Part shown: in pieces, positions 15,609 to 25,455 of the stretch
Layout: each line of letters opens with the position of its first letter
How positions within the stretch are numbered: the first letter of the stretch is position 1
Translations under genes and position numbers: made by a program
Origin: an uncultured Bacteroides sp.
GTDB lineage: Bacteria; Bacteroidota; Bacteroidia; Bacteroidales; Bacteroidaceae
Reading direction: 5' to 3'
Assembly: GCF_963678425.1 (NCBI RefSeq)
Contig: NZ_OY782855.1
Location: forward strand, 1,240,001-1,304,000
DNA length: 64,000 bases
Notes under the pieces: generated by a model
The model's input: only the letters and a program-made list of their open reading frames with translations
The model's database searches: none
Told to the model about the DNA's origin: nothing

Positions 15609-18600
15609 TTAAAATCCTACATTAATTGAGAAACCAAATGTGCGACTATAAGGAACAGAAGTAAAATCTATCGCTTGCGAAAACATTGTAGTATCAAATC
15701 CTCCCTCAGGACTTGTCCCTGGAGTATGCTTCAATAAATAGCACAGATTTCTTCCCACCAAAGACATTCTTAATGAATTTATAAAAGTTTTTTTCAATAA
15801 ATTCTTCGAAAAAGAATAGCCTAACGACAGTTCTTTTAACTTAATGTAAGAAGCATCGTACAAGAATTCTTCTGCAACAGCATTTTCTCCACCAATCATT
15901 TTATATAATTCTTCACCATTTACAGCTATTGTATTGGGCAACCCAGTACTTTCATCTATCCCTTTAAATATAATATTTTCTCTGTTTTCAGTTCGTTTAG
16001 CCGTACCATATCCAGTGGCAACTGCTTCGGACATAGAAACAATATCACCTCCAAATTTCATATCAAACAATGCAGAGAGACTTAAACCTTTATAAGTAAA
16101 AGAAGGAGAAACAGACATTAATAAATCTGGTTGAATATTCCCTATCGGAACTCTTTCTATCGGCTGCTCAACTAAAGGTAGCCCAGCTCTTGTTTTGACA
16201 TTTCCATTTTCATCTCTTACATATCTTACATTAGGATAAATGTCACCAAGACGTCCGCCTTGTACTGCACCAACATCCACAAGCATCCTTTCTTTTTTGT
16301 AATTTAAACTTATATAATCAACATCTGGATTTAATTTTTTTGCAACAGTATTATTATGAGCAAAATTGATATTCAGATTAAATTCACTATTTTGAGTCTT
16401 ATATGGGGTAGAATATATCATAAACTCAAAACCCTTATTTTCTATATCCCCTGCATTAATTCTTTTCCAATCCCAATATCCAGACATTGGAGCATTCATA
16501 ATCTGATTTATTGTTGAACTCTGATAATAGGTAAAATCAAAGCCTAAACGATTTTCCAGGAACTTCATATCTAACCCTGCTTCATAAGCATGTGAAATCT
16601 CAGGCTTCAACTCTGAATTAGCTTTTATACGTGACTTTATTGGATTATTCCCTGCTATTGTTCTGTGAAATTCAGGATATGTTTCTAATTCATATGGGCC
16701 TGTATCTTTTCCTACTTTTGCTGCGGATAAACGGACTTTTGCAAAGGTTAACCAAGATGGTTTTTTCCAATCCATTTGTTTCATAAAATCTGTAACAACA
16801 AAGCTTAAGTTAGCTGAATCATAAAAATATGATCGATTATTAGCAGGTAATGTAGACGACCAATCATTTCTGGCAGTTAAATCCAAAGATATGTACTCAT
16901 CCCAAGAGAACTGACAACTTCCAAAAACAGATTGAGTTTCTCTTTCTGTGAATCCTTCTGCAGCATAATTAAATCCTTGAGCTGAATTAAGATACCAAGT
17001 TCCCTTATCATACATATTTTGAGAAGAGCCCGACAAAAAATCGGTTTTTTTATGCATAACATTAGACCCTAATGTATATCCCACTCTCAGTTTATCGTTT
17101 ATTTTATTGTAACCAGATAACATAAATTCAAGATTTTGCTCAAACAATGTATTTTTTTGACTATTCATTGAATCTGAGTTCGGGTCATCCATACCATTCG
17201 TTCTATCTTCATCTCTTGTATCTGTATTATAGTAGTCAAAAGAATATTTTGCTGTACCAAATAACCATGGGGTAAAATTAAGCTTCACAGTATAATATCC
17301 AAATGCTCTCCAACGTTCATCCATATTTGTATATTGATAATTTATATAATATGGATTTAATACACCCAGACGAGGACCAAACCAATTTATATGACGGTGA
17401 TCTTTATCAGAATAATTTTGCAAATCACTCAACTGAACATTATTAGGAATAAAAAGCAGTTGATAAACTTCACCACCTTTACCAAAAATGGGACGATTAC
17501 TTGCTTTAGTTTTAGATAACGATATCTTTGAATCTATAGAAAGATACTTATTCATCTCTATTCCAGCCTTCAAATCCAAACTCAGCTTACTTAATCTTTC
17601 ATCAGCAAACATACCGTTACTTTCAGTACTACCAAAAGATGCACGATAATTTGCTTTTTCTGTTACATTACCTACAGAAACATTATGTGTTTGAGAAAAG
17701 CCTGTACTGAAATAATCTTTTAGTTTATCACCATATTTTTGATATTTCCTTTTTTCACCATTCCAGGCAGTATACTCATGCCCATCTAAAAGGGCACCAA
17801 AGCTATAATGAGAAGCTTCTGAGGCTATCCCATTTGTTCCTTGACCATATTTATCCTGCATATCTAAGGTCTCAGCAACTTTTGTCCAAGTCAAACTGTT
17901 ATTATAAGTCACGCCAAAACCACCTTGCTTAGTCCCTTTCTTTGTTGTCACCAGAATAACACCATTACCTGCACGAGACCCATAAAGTGCAGATGCATTA
18001 GGACCTTTCAATACTGAAATTGATTCAACATCATCAGGATTAATATCTATGGCAGTACTTCCTCTATCTATTCCTCCAAAAAGTGAAGCGCCAGAAGTAT
18101 TATCATCACTAAAAGGTACCCCGTCAATAACCCAAAGCGGTTGATTATTATCAACTAATGATGAATTTCCGCGAAGAGTTATTTTTGTAGATCCACTCAA
18201 GCCAGTACTTGACATATTCATTTGTAAACCTGCTACTTTACCTTGTAAAGCACCTGTTAATGAAGGATCACCAGTTTTGTTAATTTGATCACTATTCAAT
18301 TCTTGAATAGCATAACCAAGCATCTTTTTTTCGCGTTTAATGCCCAATGCAGTCACCACCACCTCACCTATATTTTGAACATCTTCTTGCAGAGTAACGT
18401 TGAGTACATCATTCTTAGCTACTGAATGAGTCTGCAATTTGTACCCAACGAATGAAAAAGTTACATTAGATTTAGGGTCGGTTAAATCAAGAGTATACTT
18501 TCCATTAATATCAGTCATTGTACCTATTGAGGTGCCTTTCACTGTTACACTCACACCAATCAACGGTTCGCCTGACTGATCAATCACAACCCCTGTGATA

Positions 18601-18959
18601 GACCGTCCTTTTCTTTGCTGTTTTACAGAAGTTGGTTTTGCATTTGCAGGAGATAAGTAAACTATATTATCTTCAATTTTATAATTTACTCCTTTGTCTT
18701 TTAAAATCATGTCGAGTAATTTCACCAAACTAATATTTTTCACATTAACAGACTCTATCGGAAGTTTCGATAGTTTGTCTTCATAAAAAAACTGATATTT
18801 AGTCTGTCCCTTTACTGTATTAATTACTTGTCCTAATGTTGTGTTTTTCAAAGACAAATTTATCTGAGCTGCTAAATGACTTTGCGCAGCAAACAAAAGT
18901 GCAATAATTAATAAAAATCTAAATAGCTTTAGCCTTTGAGGCCACTGAATGTTTTTCAT
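15609..18959 (-). CDS. SusC/RagA TonB-dependent outer-membrane transporter with STN domain
   Basis: The 1116-residue protein starts with a signal peptide (about 1-32) and an STN domain (about 33-104), which in this family passes a signal to the FecR anti-sigma factor. A carboxypeptidase-like regulatory domain follows (from RSITGVVIDQSGEPLIGVSV, about 118-200), then EVVVTALGIKREKKMLGY, the plug (GKVAGLQMNMSSTG, VLKGPNASALYG) and a C-terminal beta-barrel ending in SRTFGFSINVGF. Imported glycan is thus coupled to transcription by the sigma/FecR pair encoded upstream. It has a predicted ECF promoter at 19007-19038. Confidence 0.95.
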   Translation of the reverse strand: MKNIQWPQRLKLFRFLLIIALLFAAQSHLAAQINLSLKNTTLGQVINTVKGQTKYQFFYEDKLSKLPIESVNVKNISLVKLLDMILKDKGVNYKIEDNIVYLSPANAKPTSVKQQRKGRSITGVVIDQSGEPLIGVSVTVKGTSIGTMTDINGKYTLDLTDPKSNVTFSFVGYKLQTHSVAKNDVLNVTLQEDVQNIGEVVVTALGIKREKKMLGYAIQELNSDQINKTGDPSLTGALQGKVAGLQMNMSSTGLSGSTKITLRGNSSLVDNNQPLWVIDGVPFSDDNTSGASLFGGIDRGSTAIDINPDDVESISVLKGPNASALYGSRAGNGVILVTTKKGTKQGGFGVTYNNSLTWTKVAETLDMQDKYGQGTNGIASEASHYSFGALLDGHEYTAWNGEKRKYQKYGDKLKDYFSTGFSQTHNVSVGNVTEKANYRASFGSTESNGMFADERLSKLSLDLKAGIEMNKYLSIDSKISLSKTKASNRPIFGKGGEVYQLLFIPNNVQLSDLQNYSDKDHRHINWFGPRLGVLNPYYINYQYTNMDERWRAFGYYTVKLNFTPWLFGTAKYSFDYYNTDTRDEDRTNGMDDPNSDSMNSQKNTLFEQNLEFMLSGYNKINDKLRVGYTLGSNVMHKKTDFLSGSSQNMYDKGTWYLNSAQGFNYAAEGFTERETQSVFGSCQFSWDEYISLDLTARNDWSSTLPANNRSYFYDSANLSFVVTDFMKQMDWKKPSWLTFAKVRLSAAKVGKDTGPYELETYPEFHRTIAGNNPIKSRIKANSELKPEISHAYEAGLDMKFLENRLGFDFTYYQSSTINQIMNAPMSGYWDWKRINAGDIENKGFEFMIYSTPYKTQNSEFNLNINFAHNNTVAKKLNPDVDYISLNYKKERMLVDVGAVQGGRLGDIYPNVRYVRDENGNVKTRAGLPLVEQPIERVPIGNIQPDLLMSVSPSFTYKGLSLSALFDMKFGGDIVSMSEAVATGYGTAKRTENRENIIFKGIDESTGLPNTIAVNGEELYKMIGGENAVAEEFLYDASYIKLKELSLGYSFSKNLLKKTFINSLRMSLVGRNLCYLLKHTPGTSPEGGFDTTMFSQAIDFTSVPYSRTFGFSINVGF

Positions 18960-19366
18960 ATACTTTTTTTACGTTACAAGATAAGTTATTTTCCTATTTT
19001 CTTTATTATAAAACAAGCGAATGAAAAAATACACTTACTCAGATTCTAAAAAAACATGTAATATTTAATAGCAATAAAATTCTTTCTTATCAACCTTTAG
19101 CACCATAATCACATAGTTCATTAAGAACATATCATATAAATGTAATTATACTTTTCAAAGTTGACTCACATAATCATATAGATAATTACATATTGAGCTT
19201 ACTGATTCCAGCATCTAACAATATGTAACCTTATGATAGACGAGAAGTTTCGTTTAAATGAGGATATTTAAATAGCAGCATATTCTCCATTATTAATCTT
19301 TAAATTTCCAAAGATAGACATAAGAGATTATTCTCTCACTATTATGCTTAATAATGGACTATAAGG
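18960..19366. other. Intergenic region between susC and fecR, 407 bp
   Basis: The region carries the ECF-like promoter box of susC at 19007-19038. A TATCTTTG-like sequence on the minus strand at 19309-19316 lies within an 11-bp inverted repeat (19286-19296, 19348-19358), which is weak. No ORF is supported. Confidence 0.6.
19007..19038 (-). promoter_or_regulatory. ECF-sigma-type promoter of susC
   Basis: The minus strand reads GTAAGTGT, 13 nt, CTTGTTTTATA, identical in both blocks and in spacing to the box before the GH85 gene. It ends about 47 nt before the susC ATG. Confidence 0.75.
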
Positions 19367-20374
19367 TTATTTTTTATGTGAAGGTTGTATGTATACTACG
19401 TTAGTCTTACTAATTTTATAATTAATTGGAATGGCATTTTTTAAAGAATTAAGCACAGAATCAATGCTCCCCCTCTTTCTTAAAACCCCAGAATAAGTAT
19501 TCTCATCGATATCGGGAGATAAAACAACTTTTACCTTATAAAAGTACTCAAGCGTATTAGCTATTTCAGAAATTGTGGCTTTTTCAAATGGAATTAAGTT
19601 ATCTCTCCACACAGCATCCAATTTTGCATTTACTTGTTTAACAACCAAACGTCCTGTATTTCTATTCAGTTCAGCTTTTTGTCCAGGTGACAAAACAATA
19701 TGTCCTTCATCACGATTACCTTTTACTTCAACCAGACCTTCTATCAAAGTAACTTCTGCCATTTTTGCATATTTACTACTTTTCAAATTAAATACAGTTC
19801 CCAGTACTTTTATTTGCATTGCATCACTGCTTACAATAAATGGTTTTGATTTATCTTTTTTAACTTCAAAATAAGCTTCTCCATTCAGTATTACCTGACG
19901 ATTACCTTTTGCAAAAGATTCTGGATATTTAAGTACAGTTGAATGATTCAACCAGACCATACTACCATCAGGCAATTGTACTTCTTTTACCTGGTCTTTA
20001 TCAGAAACAGAAATAATTATTTCTTTAGGTATCGATAAGTACCTGGCAATATAAGTTACTCCAATTGTTCCAAAAGTTAGAATAATAATAATCATTGCAG
20101 CATATCTCAGAATCGGATTGACATGAAAAAACGCTTTCTTCGGCTGATTACATTTTTCTATTTCTGCAAACAACCGAGCCTTAGCATTTTCAATGCATTC
20201 AGAAGATAAAAGATATTCTTTTTCACCAGAATGAAAGGCTTCCTCCATTAAAAATAATTCTCTTTCATTATTTTTAGATTCGCTTAACCATAGATTAATT
20301 TTTCGCCAATCATCTTCTGTACATTCACCTTTTAAATACTTCAATAATAACTCTTCACTTATATTATCCATCAT
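19367..20374 (-). CDS. FecR-family anti-sigma factor
   Basis: The 335-residue single-pass inner-membrane protein has a cytoplasmic N-terminal sigma-binding region (about 1-85), one membrane segment near 91-110 (AAMIIIILTFGTIGVTYIA), then a periplasmic FecR domain (VQLPDGSMVWLNHSTVLKYP, GEAYFEVKKDKSKPFIV) and a C-terminal DUF4974-like domain that faces the STN domain of SusC. It holds the neighbouring sigma factor until SusC signals. It lies 44 bp after the sigma gene in the same direction and is probably co-transcribed with it. Confidence 0.93.
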   Translation of the reverse strand: MMDNISEELLLKYLKGECTEDDWRKINLWLSESKNNERELFLMEEAFHSGEKEYLLSSECIENAKARLFAEIEKCNQPKKAFFHVNPILRYAAMIIIILTFGTIGVTYIARYLSIPKEIIISVSDKDQVKEVQLPDGSMVWLNHSTVLKYPESFAKGNRQVILNGEAYFEVKKDKSKPFIVSSDAMQIKVLGTVFNLKSSKYAKMAEVTLIEGLVEVKGNRDEGHIVLSPGQKAELNRNTGRLVVKQVNAKLDAVWRDNLIPFEKATISEIANTLEYFYKVKVVLSPDIDENTYSGVLRKRGSIDSVLNSLKNAIPINYKISKTNVVYIQPSHKK

Positions 20375-20418
20375 AAAATATCTATTTATATAAAAAACAA
20401 CTATAAACCAAGAAACAC

Positions 20419-20997
20419 TTAATATATAAGATTTAATAAAATCAAAAAAGATAGGTGACTTAAATTGTTCCTTAACATTTTTAAAGCCTTATACATATGA
20501 GCTTCAACAGTCCTTTGAGAAATACTAAGCACATCAGCTATTTCTTTATTTTTCAGCCCATGCAAATAGCTAAGTTTAAATACTTCTTTACTTTTATCTG
20601 GAAGTTGATCAATCATACCATAAATTTCTTGTCGAAGTTCCATGTTTTCAATTCTCTTTATCGTATCATTATAATCTGGTTCATAGAATGCTATTTTACG
20701 TTTGTAAATTTCTTCAACCTCTATACTATAATCATTTTCAATTTTTTTATGTTTTAGTACATTGATTGCTTTATTATAAACTAAGCGATAAAGATATGCT
20801 TGAATTTGGCCTTCCATTTCCAGTGAATCCCTTCGCTTCCAAAGTTCAAGAAAAGTTTCCTGCACAATATCCTCTGCCTCATCAGTACTTAAGAATCGAG
20901 TGGCATAAAAGAGTAATTTAGAATAATGTTTCCTGAACAATTCATCAAATACTATATGAACATGATCTTCATTCACGCCGTTTTCCATGTATTTCAA
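20419..20997 (-). CDS. ECF RNA polymerase sigma factor, Bacteroides family
   Basis: The 192-residue protein has a sigma-70 region 2 (about 15-85; DEAEDIVQETFLELWKRRDS) and region 4 (about 125-178; LPDKSKEVFKLSYLHGLKNK followed by EIADVLSISQRTVEAHMYKA). It belongs to the ECF group paired with FecR/SusC systems. It should direct transcription of susC-susD and the GH85 gene, and probably its own gene, because all three carry the same promoter motif. The extra hydrophobic C-terminus (FLILLNLIY) is unusual but short. Confidence 0.95.
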   Translation of the reverse strand: MKYMENGVNEDHVHIVFDELFRKHYSKLLFYATRFLSTDEAEDIVQETFLELWKRRDSLEMEGQIQAYLYRLVYNKAINVLKHKKIENDYSIEVEEIYKRKIAFYEPDYNDTIKRIENMELRQEIYGMIDQLPDKSKEVFKLSYLHGLKNKEIADVLSISQRTVEAHMYKALKMLRNNLSHLSFLILLNLIY

Positions 20998-21021
20998 TTA
21001 AAGTTATACAATAACATTTAG

Positions 21022-21053
21022 TTTATAACAATCATCCTAAAAAAAACACTTAC
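21022..21053 (-). promoter_or_regulatory. ECF-sigma-type promoter of the sigma gene (autoregulation)
   Basis: The minus strand reads GTAAGTGT, 13 nt, ATTGTTATAAA. The first block and spacing equal those before susC and GH85, and the second block is a variant. It ends 24 nt before the sigma ATG, implying positive autoregulation. Confidence 0.65.
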
Positions 21054-21466
21054 AACAATCTATATGCTAAATTAGATTTATACAAGAATGGTTGATAAGA
21101 AATTGCAGAATTTATTGACATTCGGTATTTTAACAAGATACAGACTATTAATACAAATCTCACCGATATGCAACTTAGATACAAAATTCTTTAAATTTTA
21201 TTATATTCGCAAATAATTTTTCGGAAACCTAGCTATTTTTTTTTAAATAATCTCCCTTACCAAGAAATAATCACTAAATTTTCAGAGTTAAAAATGATCG
21301 CTTTAAACTTAAAACTTAGAGGCAGTAAGTTTAAATTGCAAAAATTTTCTTTTTTCGAGACCAAACGTTGAATATAAATTCCATATGTAAACACAGATCG
21401 CCGTCCATTGATAAAAGCAATCTTCATGATCGGCTCGCATTTACTCATTGCCGAATAACTGTTCAG

Positions 21467-21501
21467 ACTCCCGCCTGTTTTTTTTGAAAGCTGGCGGGAG
21501 T
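21467..21501. repeat. Dispersed GC-rich palindromic repeat, copy 2
   Basis: ACTCCCGCCTG and CTGGCGGGAGT form an 11-bp stem with one mismatch. The flanks (AATAACT, TCA) match those of the copy at 6781-6821, so the two share ancestry beyond the stem. Confidence 0.6.
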
Positions 21502-21798
21502 TTTTAAAAATATAACCGGAGATTACAAACCAGAAAGCCAGTCGTGTACAAAAGCAAAGTCTGGATGAGTTTTTGTTGTCAGAATTGGGTAGTGAGGTAC
21601 AATGGGGTTGTTTTCTATAGAGTTCCCAAAAAGAATATTACATCCCTATATATATAAAGGAACAATCTGCTTTTTTTCGTGGGGTTATATAGAAATGTAT
21701 ATAACTCTACCCCATTTACCCCATTATTCTTAAAAATTTCCTCAATAAACAAATGCCATATTTTTATTTGACGCGCTTATAATTCCAGGATTTATATG

Positions 21799-21806
21799 TA
21801 CTTTTG
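21799..21806 (+). promoter_or_regulatory. Promoter -7 box upstream of the 290-residue membrane protein
   Basis: TACTTTTG matches TAnnTTTG. It would give a leader of about 135 nt containing a CTCTGC/GCAGAG hairpin near 21910-21925. Confidence 0.4.
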
Positions 21807-21946
21807 TAATATATAAAAACAGGAAACGTAAAGTTGTGATTATTTCTACTGCATTGCCGGTTAAATAAGTGCTCATAATTTGTCCTTCGTTTTTCATTGA
21901 TAACTTCTCTGCGATGGGGACAGCAGAGGAAAATATGATGTAGATT

Positions 21947-22819
21947 ATGTTTTATGTTTTATTTTGGGCGATAGTTATTATTGCTATAATTGGTGTATTA
22001 AAATACATTTCCAAGAAACATATCGATTTCTTTACTAAGCACTATTATGCTTTTCCTAAAACATTTAGAGAAAAAATAGATAATATTGATCCATATAAAG
22101 ATTTGATATGGTTTATTAATCTGTTACTGTTTATCCTCATTATATTTCAGTTTGGTGCAATTCTGGCAGTTAAGTTTGGAAGCTTCGGTGCGACTCGTGC
22201 TTTAATAAGAACCATTTTCTTTTGGTTTGGAACAGAAGCCGGGTATGGTAAACTAACCACCCTGTTCTTTTCTTCAATTGCATTGTTTATAGCAAGTTAC
22301 CATCTGTCCAAGTATCTGAAAGAATACCGAAAAAGAAGTGATATTGAAGGGAACAAGGCTGTTATTGAACTAAGAAATATGCTGGATGACAACGATAAGA
22401 ACTTTGAAATCAATCGTGATTTGCATTTTGGGAAATATGAGTTTATAGAAACCCCATCGACTAAAGATGAGGAAACCAGACAGATGGAACTTTTTCGTTA
22501 TTTAGGAACCATTGAATTGGCTGGTTCAATGGTTAGAAAAGGGATTATAGACATAGAGCAGTTCCGTAAGCAATTTGGCTGCAGAATAGATAATATCATT
22601 AGATGTACAACACTCAGGGAGTACTTAAAACGTGATAAAGAATCCTGGACGGATTTACTTTGGATTATTAATGAAGTAAGAAAATCTAAAAAGGACAACC
22701 CTAATAGTGCTAATACGAATAACCTTAAAGATAAAACGCCACATCATGAAAGTGAGATGTTCAGTAAGGGAAGAGATTTGATGAAGAAAGGTGGTAAGTA
22801 TTTGTTTGATGATAAGTAA
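21947..22819 (+). CDS. Membrane protein of unknown function
   Basis: I do not recognise this 290-residue protein. It has three hydrophobic segments (about 2-20, 50-72 and 100-118), then a cytoplasmic region of about 170 residues. The latter part (YLGTIELAGSMVRKGIIDIE, then KESWTDLLWIINEVR) looks helical and resembles the layout of DUF4760-type membrane proteins, where a short membrane region is followed by a helical domain. The tail is charged. It stands alone and is followed by a convergent gene. It may be accessory, since the DNA before it holds a dispersed repeat. Confidence 0.65.
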   Translation: MFYVLFWAIVIIAIIGVLKYISKKHIDFFTKHYYAFPKTFREKIDNIDPYKDLIWFINLLLFILIIFQFGAILAVKFGSFGATRALIRTIFFWFGTEAGYGKLTTLFFSSIALFIASYHLSKYLKEYRKRSDIEGNKAVIELRNMLDDNDKNFEINRDLHFGKYEFIETPSTKDEETRQMELFRYLGTIELAGSMVRKGIIDIEQFRKQFGCRIDNIIRCTTLREYLKRDKESWTDLLWIINEVRKSKKDNPNSANTNNLKDKTPHHESEMFSKGRDLMKKGGKYLFDDK

Positions 22820-22919
22820 ATCAGGTATGTAATAATTAATTGGCTAGATACCCTAAACCTCGGACAAGATTCGGTTTTATCTTTTTCAAACATAACCAGA
22901 CTTTGCTTAAAGATATCTT

Positions 22920-24614
22920 TTATAAAGCAACTTTGAATATTTTATCTGTTGTTTTGATAAAATAAATTTTATTACCTGGCACTGTTATTCTGATAGTATT
23001 ATCTGTTACTTTGGTGGTTTGCAACAAAGCTCCTGATTCAGTATAAACAGAAATATAATCTCCTAAATCTGCGCCAGCCACTATTATTGCATCTTGATCT
23101 GTATAAACCCTCACATCACTTGCTTCAATTTGTGAGATTGCAGTTGCTTCTTCTTCAATTATATTTGTAAAATCGTTCCACCCTGTAGCTTCCAAATAGT
23201 TTAAATAAGTACCTTTAGGTATATATAGTTTACACGTGGTTTTATTTATTCCAGAAAAGACACTGGAATTAACGCTTTGAGGTGCCAGTATTTTACAATG
23301 TACCTCAGTAATTCCTGTGCAACCAGTAAATGCATAATTCTCAATGGATGTTACACTGTTAGGAAGGGTTATTGAAGCCAATCCTGTGCAACCATAAAAT
23401 GCTGCATTCCCTATGGATGTTACACTGTTAGGCAAAGTGCAGATATTTGATTTGGCATTAGGATAAGCTATCAGTTCAGTGCAATTTTTACTAAATAAAA
23501 CTCCTTCTACAGAGTTATATGCTGGATTATTTTCTGACACTATAAATTCTTTTAGTTTAGTGCAACCATAAAATGCACAACCCCCAATCGATGTTACTCC
23601 GTCAGGAATGGTTATTGATGTCAATTCTATGCAATTTTGAAATGCATGCCCCCCAATGGATGTTACACTGTTAGGAATGGCTATCGAAGTCAATCTCGTG
23701 CAATTTTGAAATACATAACTCCAAATAAATTTTACTCCGTCAGAAATGGTTATTGAAGTCAATCCTGTACAACCAGTAAATGCATTATCTCCAATGGATA
23801 TTACACTGCTAGGAATGGCTATCGAAGTCAATCCTATACAACCATCAAATGCATAACTCCCAATGGATGTTACTCCGTTAGGAATGGTTATTGAAGTCAA
23901 TCCTGTACAACCAGTAAATGCATTATCTCCAATGGATATTACACTGCTAGGAATGGTTATCGAAATCAATCCTGTACAATGAGAAAATGCACCATCTCCA
24001 ATGGATGTTACACTATCAGGAATGGTTATTGATGTCAATCCTGTGCAACCATAAAATGCAGTATTCCCAATGGATGTTACACTATTAGGAATGGTTATCG
24101 AAGTCAATCCTGTACAATGAGAAAATGCACCACCCCCAATGGATGTTACACTATTAGGAATGATTATTAAAGTCAATCCTGTGCAACCATCAAATACATC
24201 ATTTTCAATGGATGTTACTCCGTCAGGAATGGTTACTGAGGTCAATCCTGTGCAATCAGAAAATGTCCAAAATCCAATTTCATTTAAGGATGTTGTATAA
24301 TTGTTATAGTAACTACTTCCGCCAGCGACAATATTCGTTCCTGATAAATCAAGTACAGAAAGTTTTCCTAATGTACTATTCCCATTAACATCGCTTCCTG
24401 CCATCTCACGAATGTAACGAATATCAGTTCCATTTAGATCTCCTGTTACAGTGAGATTGGTAATCTGATATTTATCAGTAGCTAGAATTAATGAACTTAA
24501 TGTTCCTGCTGTTTGAACATTGACTGTGTCGGAAACAACCTGGGCTTGTAAATCTAAACTTAGTAATAAAGATATTATTACGAATAATGATTTTAAATAA
24601 TTGCTTGTTTTCAT
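22920..24614 (-). CDS. Secreted BspA-like leucine-rich repeat protein
   Basis: The 564-residue protein has a signal peptide (about 1-24) and an N-terminal domain, then about a dozen LRR_5 repeats of 23 residues (consensus near LTSITIPNSVTSIGDNAF) at about 110-440. The final 70 residues (VRVYTDQDAIIVAG...IFKVAL) form a beta-rich tail shared with the 1048-residue protein at 34025. BspA-like proteins lie on the cell surface and bind host proteins or other bacteria. The N-terminal domain is also shared, so the two genes are paralogues. The LRR DNA includes exact repeats at 138-bp spacing. A conserved leader hairpin lies just upstream. Confidence 0.85.
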   Translation of the reverse strand: MKTSNYLKSLFVIISLLLSLDLQAQVVSDTVNVQTAGTLSSLILATDKYQITNLTVTGDLNGTDIRYIREMAGSDVNGNSTLGKLSVLDLSGTNIVAGGSSYYNNYTTSLNEIGFWTFSDCTGLTSVTIPDGVTSIENDVFDGCTGLTLIIIPNSVTSIGGGAFSHCTGLTSITIPNSVTSIGNTAFYGCTGLTSITIPDSVTSIGDGAFSHCTGLISITIPSSVISIGDNAFTGCTGLTSITIPNGVTSIGSYAFDGCIGLTSIAIPSSVISIGDNAFTGCTGLTSITISDGVKFIWSYVFQNCTRLTSIAIPNSVTSIGGHAFQNCIELTSITIPDGVTSIGGCAFYGCTKLKEFIVSENNPAYNSVEGVLFSKNCTELIAYPNAKSNICTLPNSVTSIGNAAFYGCTGLASITLPNSVTSIENYAFTGCTGITEVHCKILAPQSVNSSVFSGINKTTCKLYIPKGTYLNYLEATGWNDFTNIIEEEATAISQIEASDVRVYTDQDAIIVAGADLGDYISVYTESGALLQTTKVTDNTIRITVPGNKIYFIKTTDKIFKVAL

Positions 24615-24629
24615 AGAAAAAAAAGCTTT

Positions 24630-24654
24630 CCTGTCCCCTCAGGTTGGCATTAAT
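24630..24654 (-). promoter_or_regulatory. Conserved leader hairpin of the LRR gene, copy 1
   Basis: The minus strand carries ATTAATGCCAACC followed by a CCTG-AGGGGA-CAGG stem-loop, 16 bp before the ATG. The same element with a compensatory base pair precedes the paralogous gene (33980-34004). It overlaps a 3-codon ATG-CCA-ACC-TGA mini-frame. Confidence 0.5.
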
Positions 24655-25049
24655 GTCGTTATAAAAAGCGTAGGAATAACTTTTCAGCACGCTTCTAATT
24701 ATTTCAGTTTTTACAGTATGACAAACTTAATGATAATATATTGTAAAATAAAGAAGAATTTAATAAAATTATAATTTAATCTTAAATACATTCATTTTCT
24801 TTATATATTATATATGTAATTGCATTTAAAAAACGCCATTGATAAAAACCTACTATTTTGAATAGCATATAAGCAGGTCATATTTAATATTGTTTATATC
24901 ATTTCCCATCTTTTCTTAGGTAAGCCATAACTGCATTAGTTGGTGTCATTCAAATAAGTTTATCAATTTTCCCAGTATCTACTGCTGTAGTCCTGTTACA
25001 ATACAAATAATTTTCTGTCGCATATTTAGTAATATTACCTATACCCATA

Positions 25050-25190
25050 TCAATAAGCAATATCTTCACCAAAGAAATTAATATAATAAGCAGAATCACA
25101 GCTATTATCTTCTTTAGCTTTTAGTAAGTTCTTCAACATACTATCTTCTATTATATATGTATCATAAATAACCAAAACGTTGTTTTCCAT
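25050..25190 (-). pseudogene. Short ORF, probable degraded gene
   Basis: The 46-codon frame starts MENNVLVIYDTYIIEDSMLK and ends GEDIAY. A second overlapping frame continues as LLIDMGIGNITKYATENYLY, suggesting a frameshifted remnant of one gene. No function can be given, and it may be chance. Confidence 0.25.
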
Positions 25191-25455
25191 TGGTTAATGA
25201 AAAAGATTTTGAAAGATAAAGAATCAATTAATGAGGAAATCCAAATCCTAAAAGAGATTAATTAGATCTTGAAAAACTTTGGCTATACATGCAGACTCAG
25301 CATCAATATCCTAGCCTGTATTCATTCAAGAAAAAAGTGGATTCTAGAGGCATATTCGGAAAAGAATTGTAAAAGGATTAAGATCCGAAGTAAAGCCTTG
25401 TAAAAAGTCCATAAGCGTACTTTTTTTGTCACTTTTCCGTTTAATATTTAATATT

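Larger units (their letters stand above)
20998..21946. other. Intergenic region, 949 bp
   Basis: It contains the ECF-like box of the sigma gene (21022-21053), a second copy of the GC-rich hairpin repeat (21467-21501), an imperfect hairpin with GGGGTTATATA around 21680-21715, and a -7-like box at 21799-21806 for the next gene. A 63-codon minus-strand frame at 21257-21448 has no support and is left out. Confidence 0.6.

Noticed and set aside
19286..19358. 11-bp inverted repeat around a TATCTTTG-like box between fecR and susC
   Set aside because: Arms this short are expected by chance in AT-rich DNA, and susC already has a better ECF-like promoter closer to its start.
19082..21102. GGTTGATAAGAA / TTCTTATCAACC shared upstream of susC and the sigma gene
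   Set aside because: The two copies face opposite directions relative to their genes and stand at different distances; a 12-bp match alone is not enough to call a regulatory site.
21257..21448. 63-codon minus-strand frame upstream of the sigma gene
   Set aside because: No signal, domain or promoter supports it, and it lies within an AT-rich spacer.
22920..24290. Possible CRISPR array because of repeating units of about 69 bp
   Set aside because: The repeats are in frame and encode 23-residue LRR units with no unique spacers.
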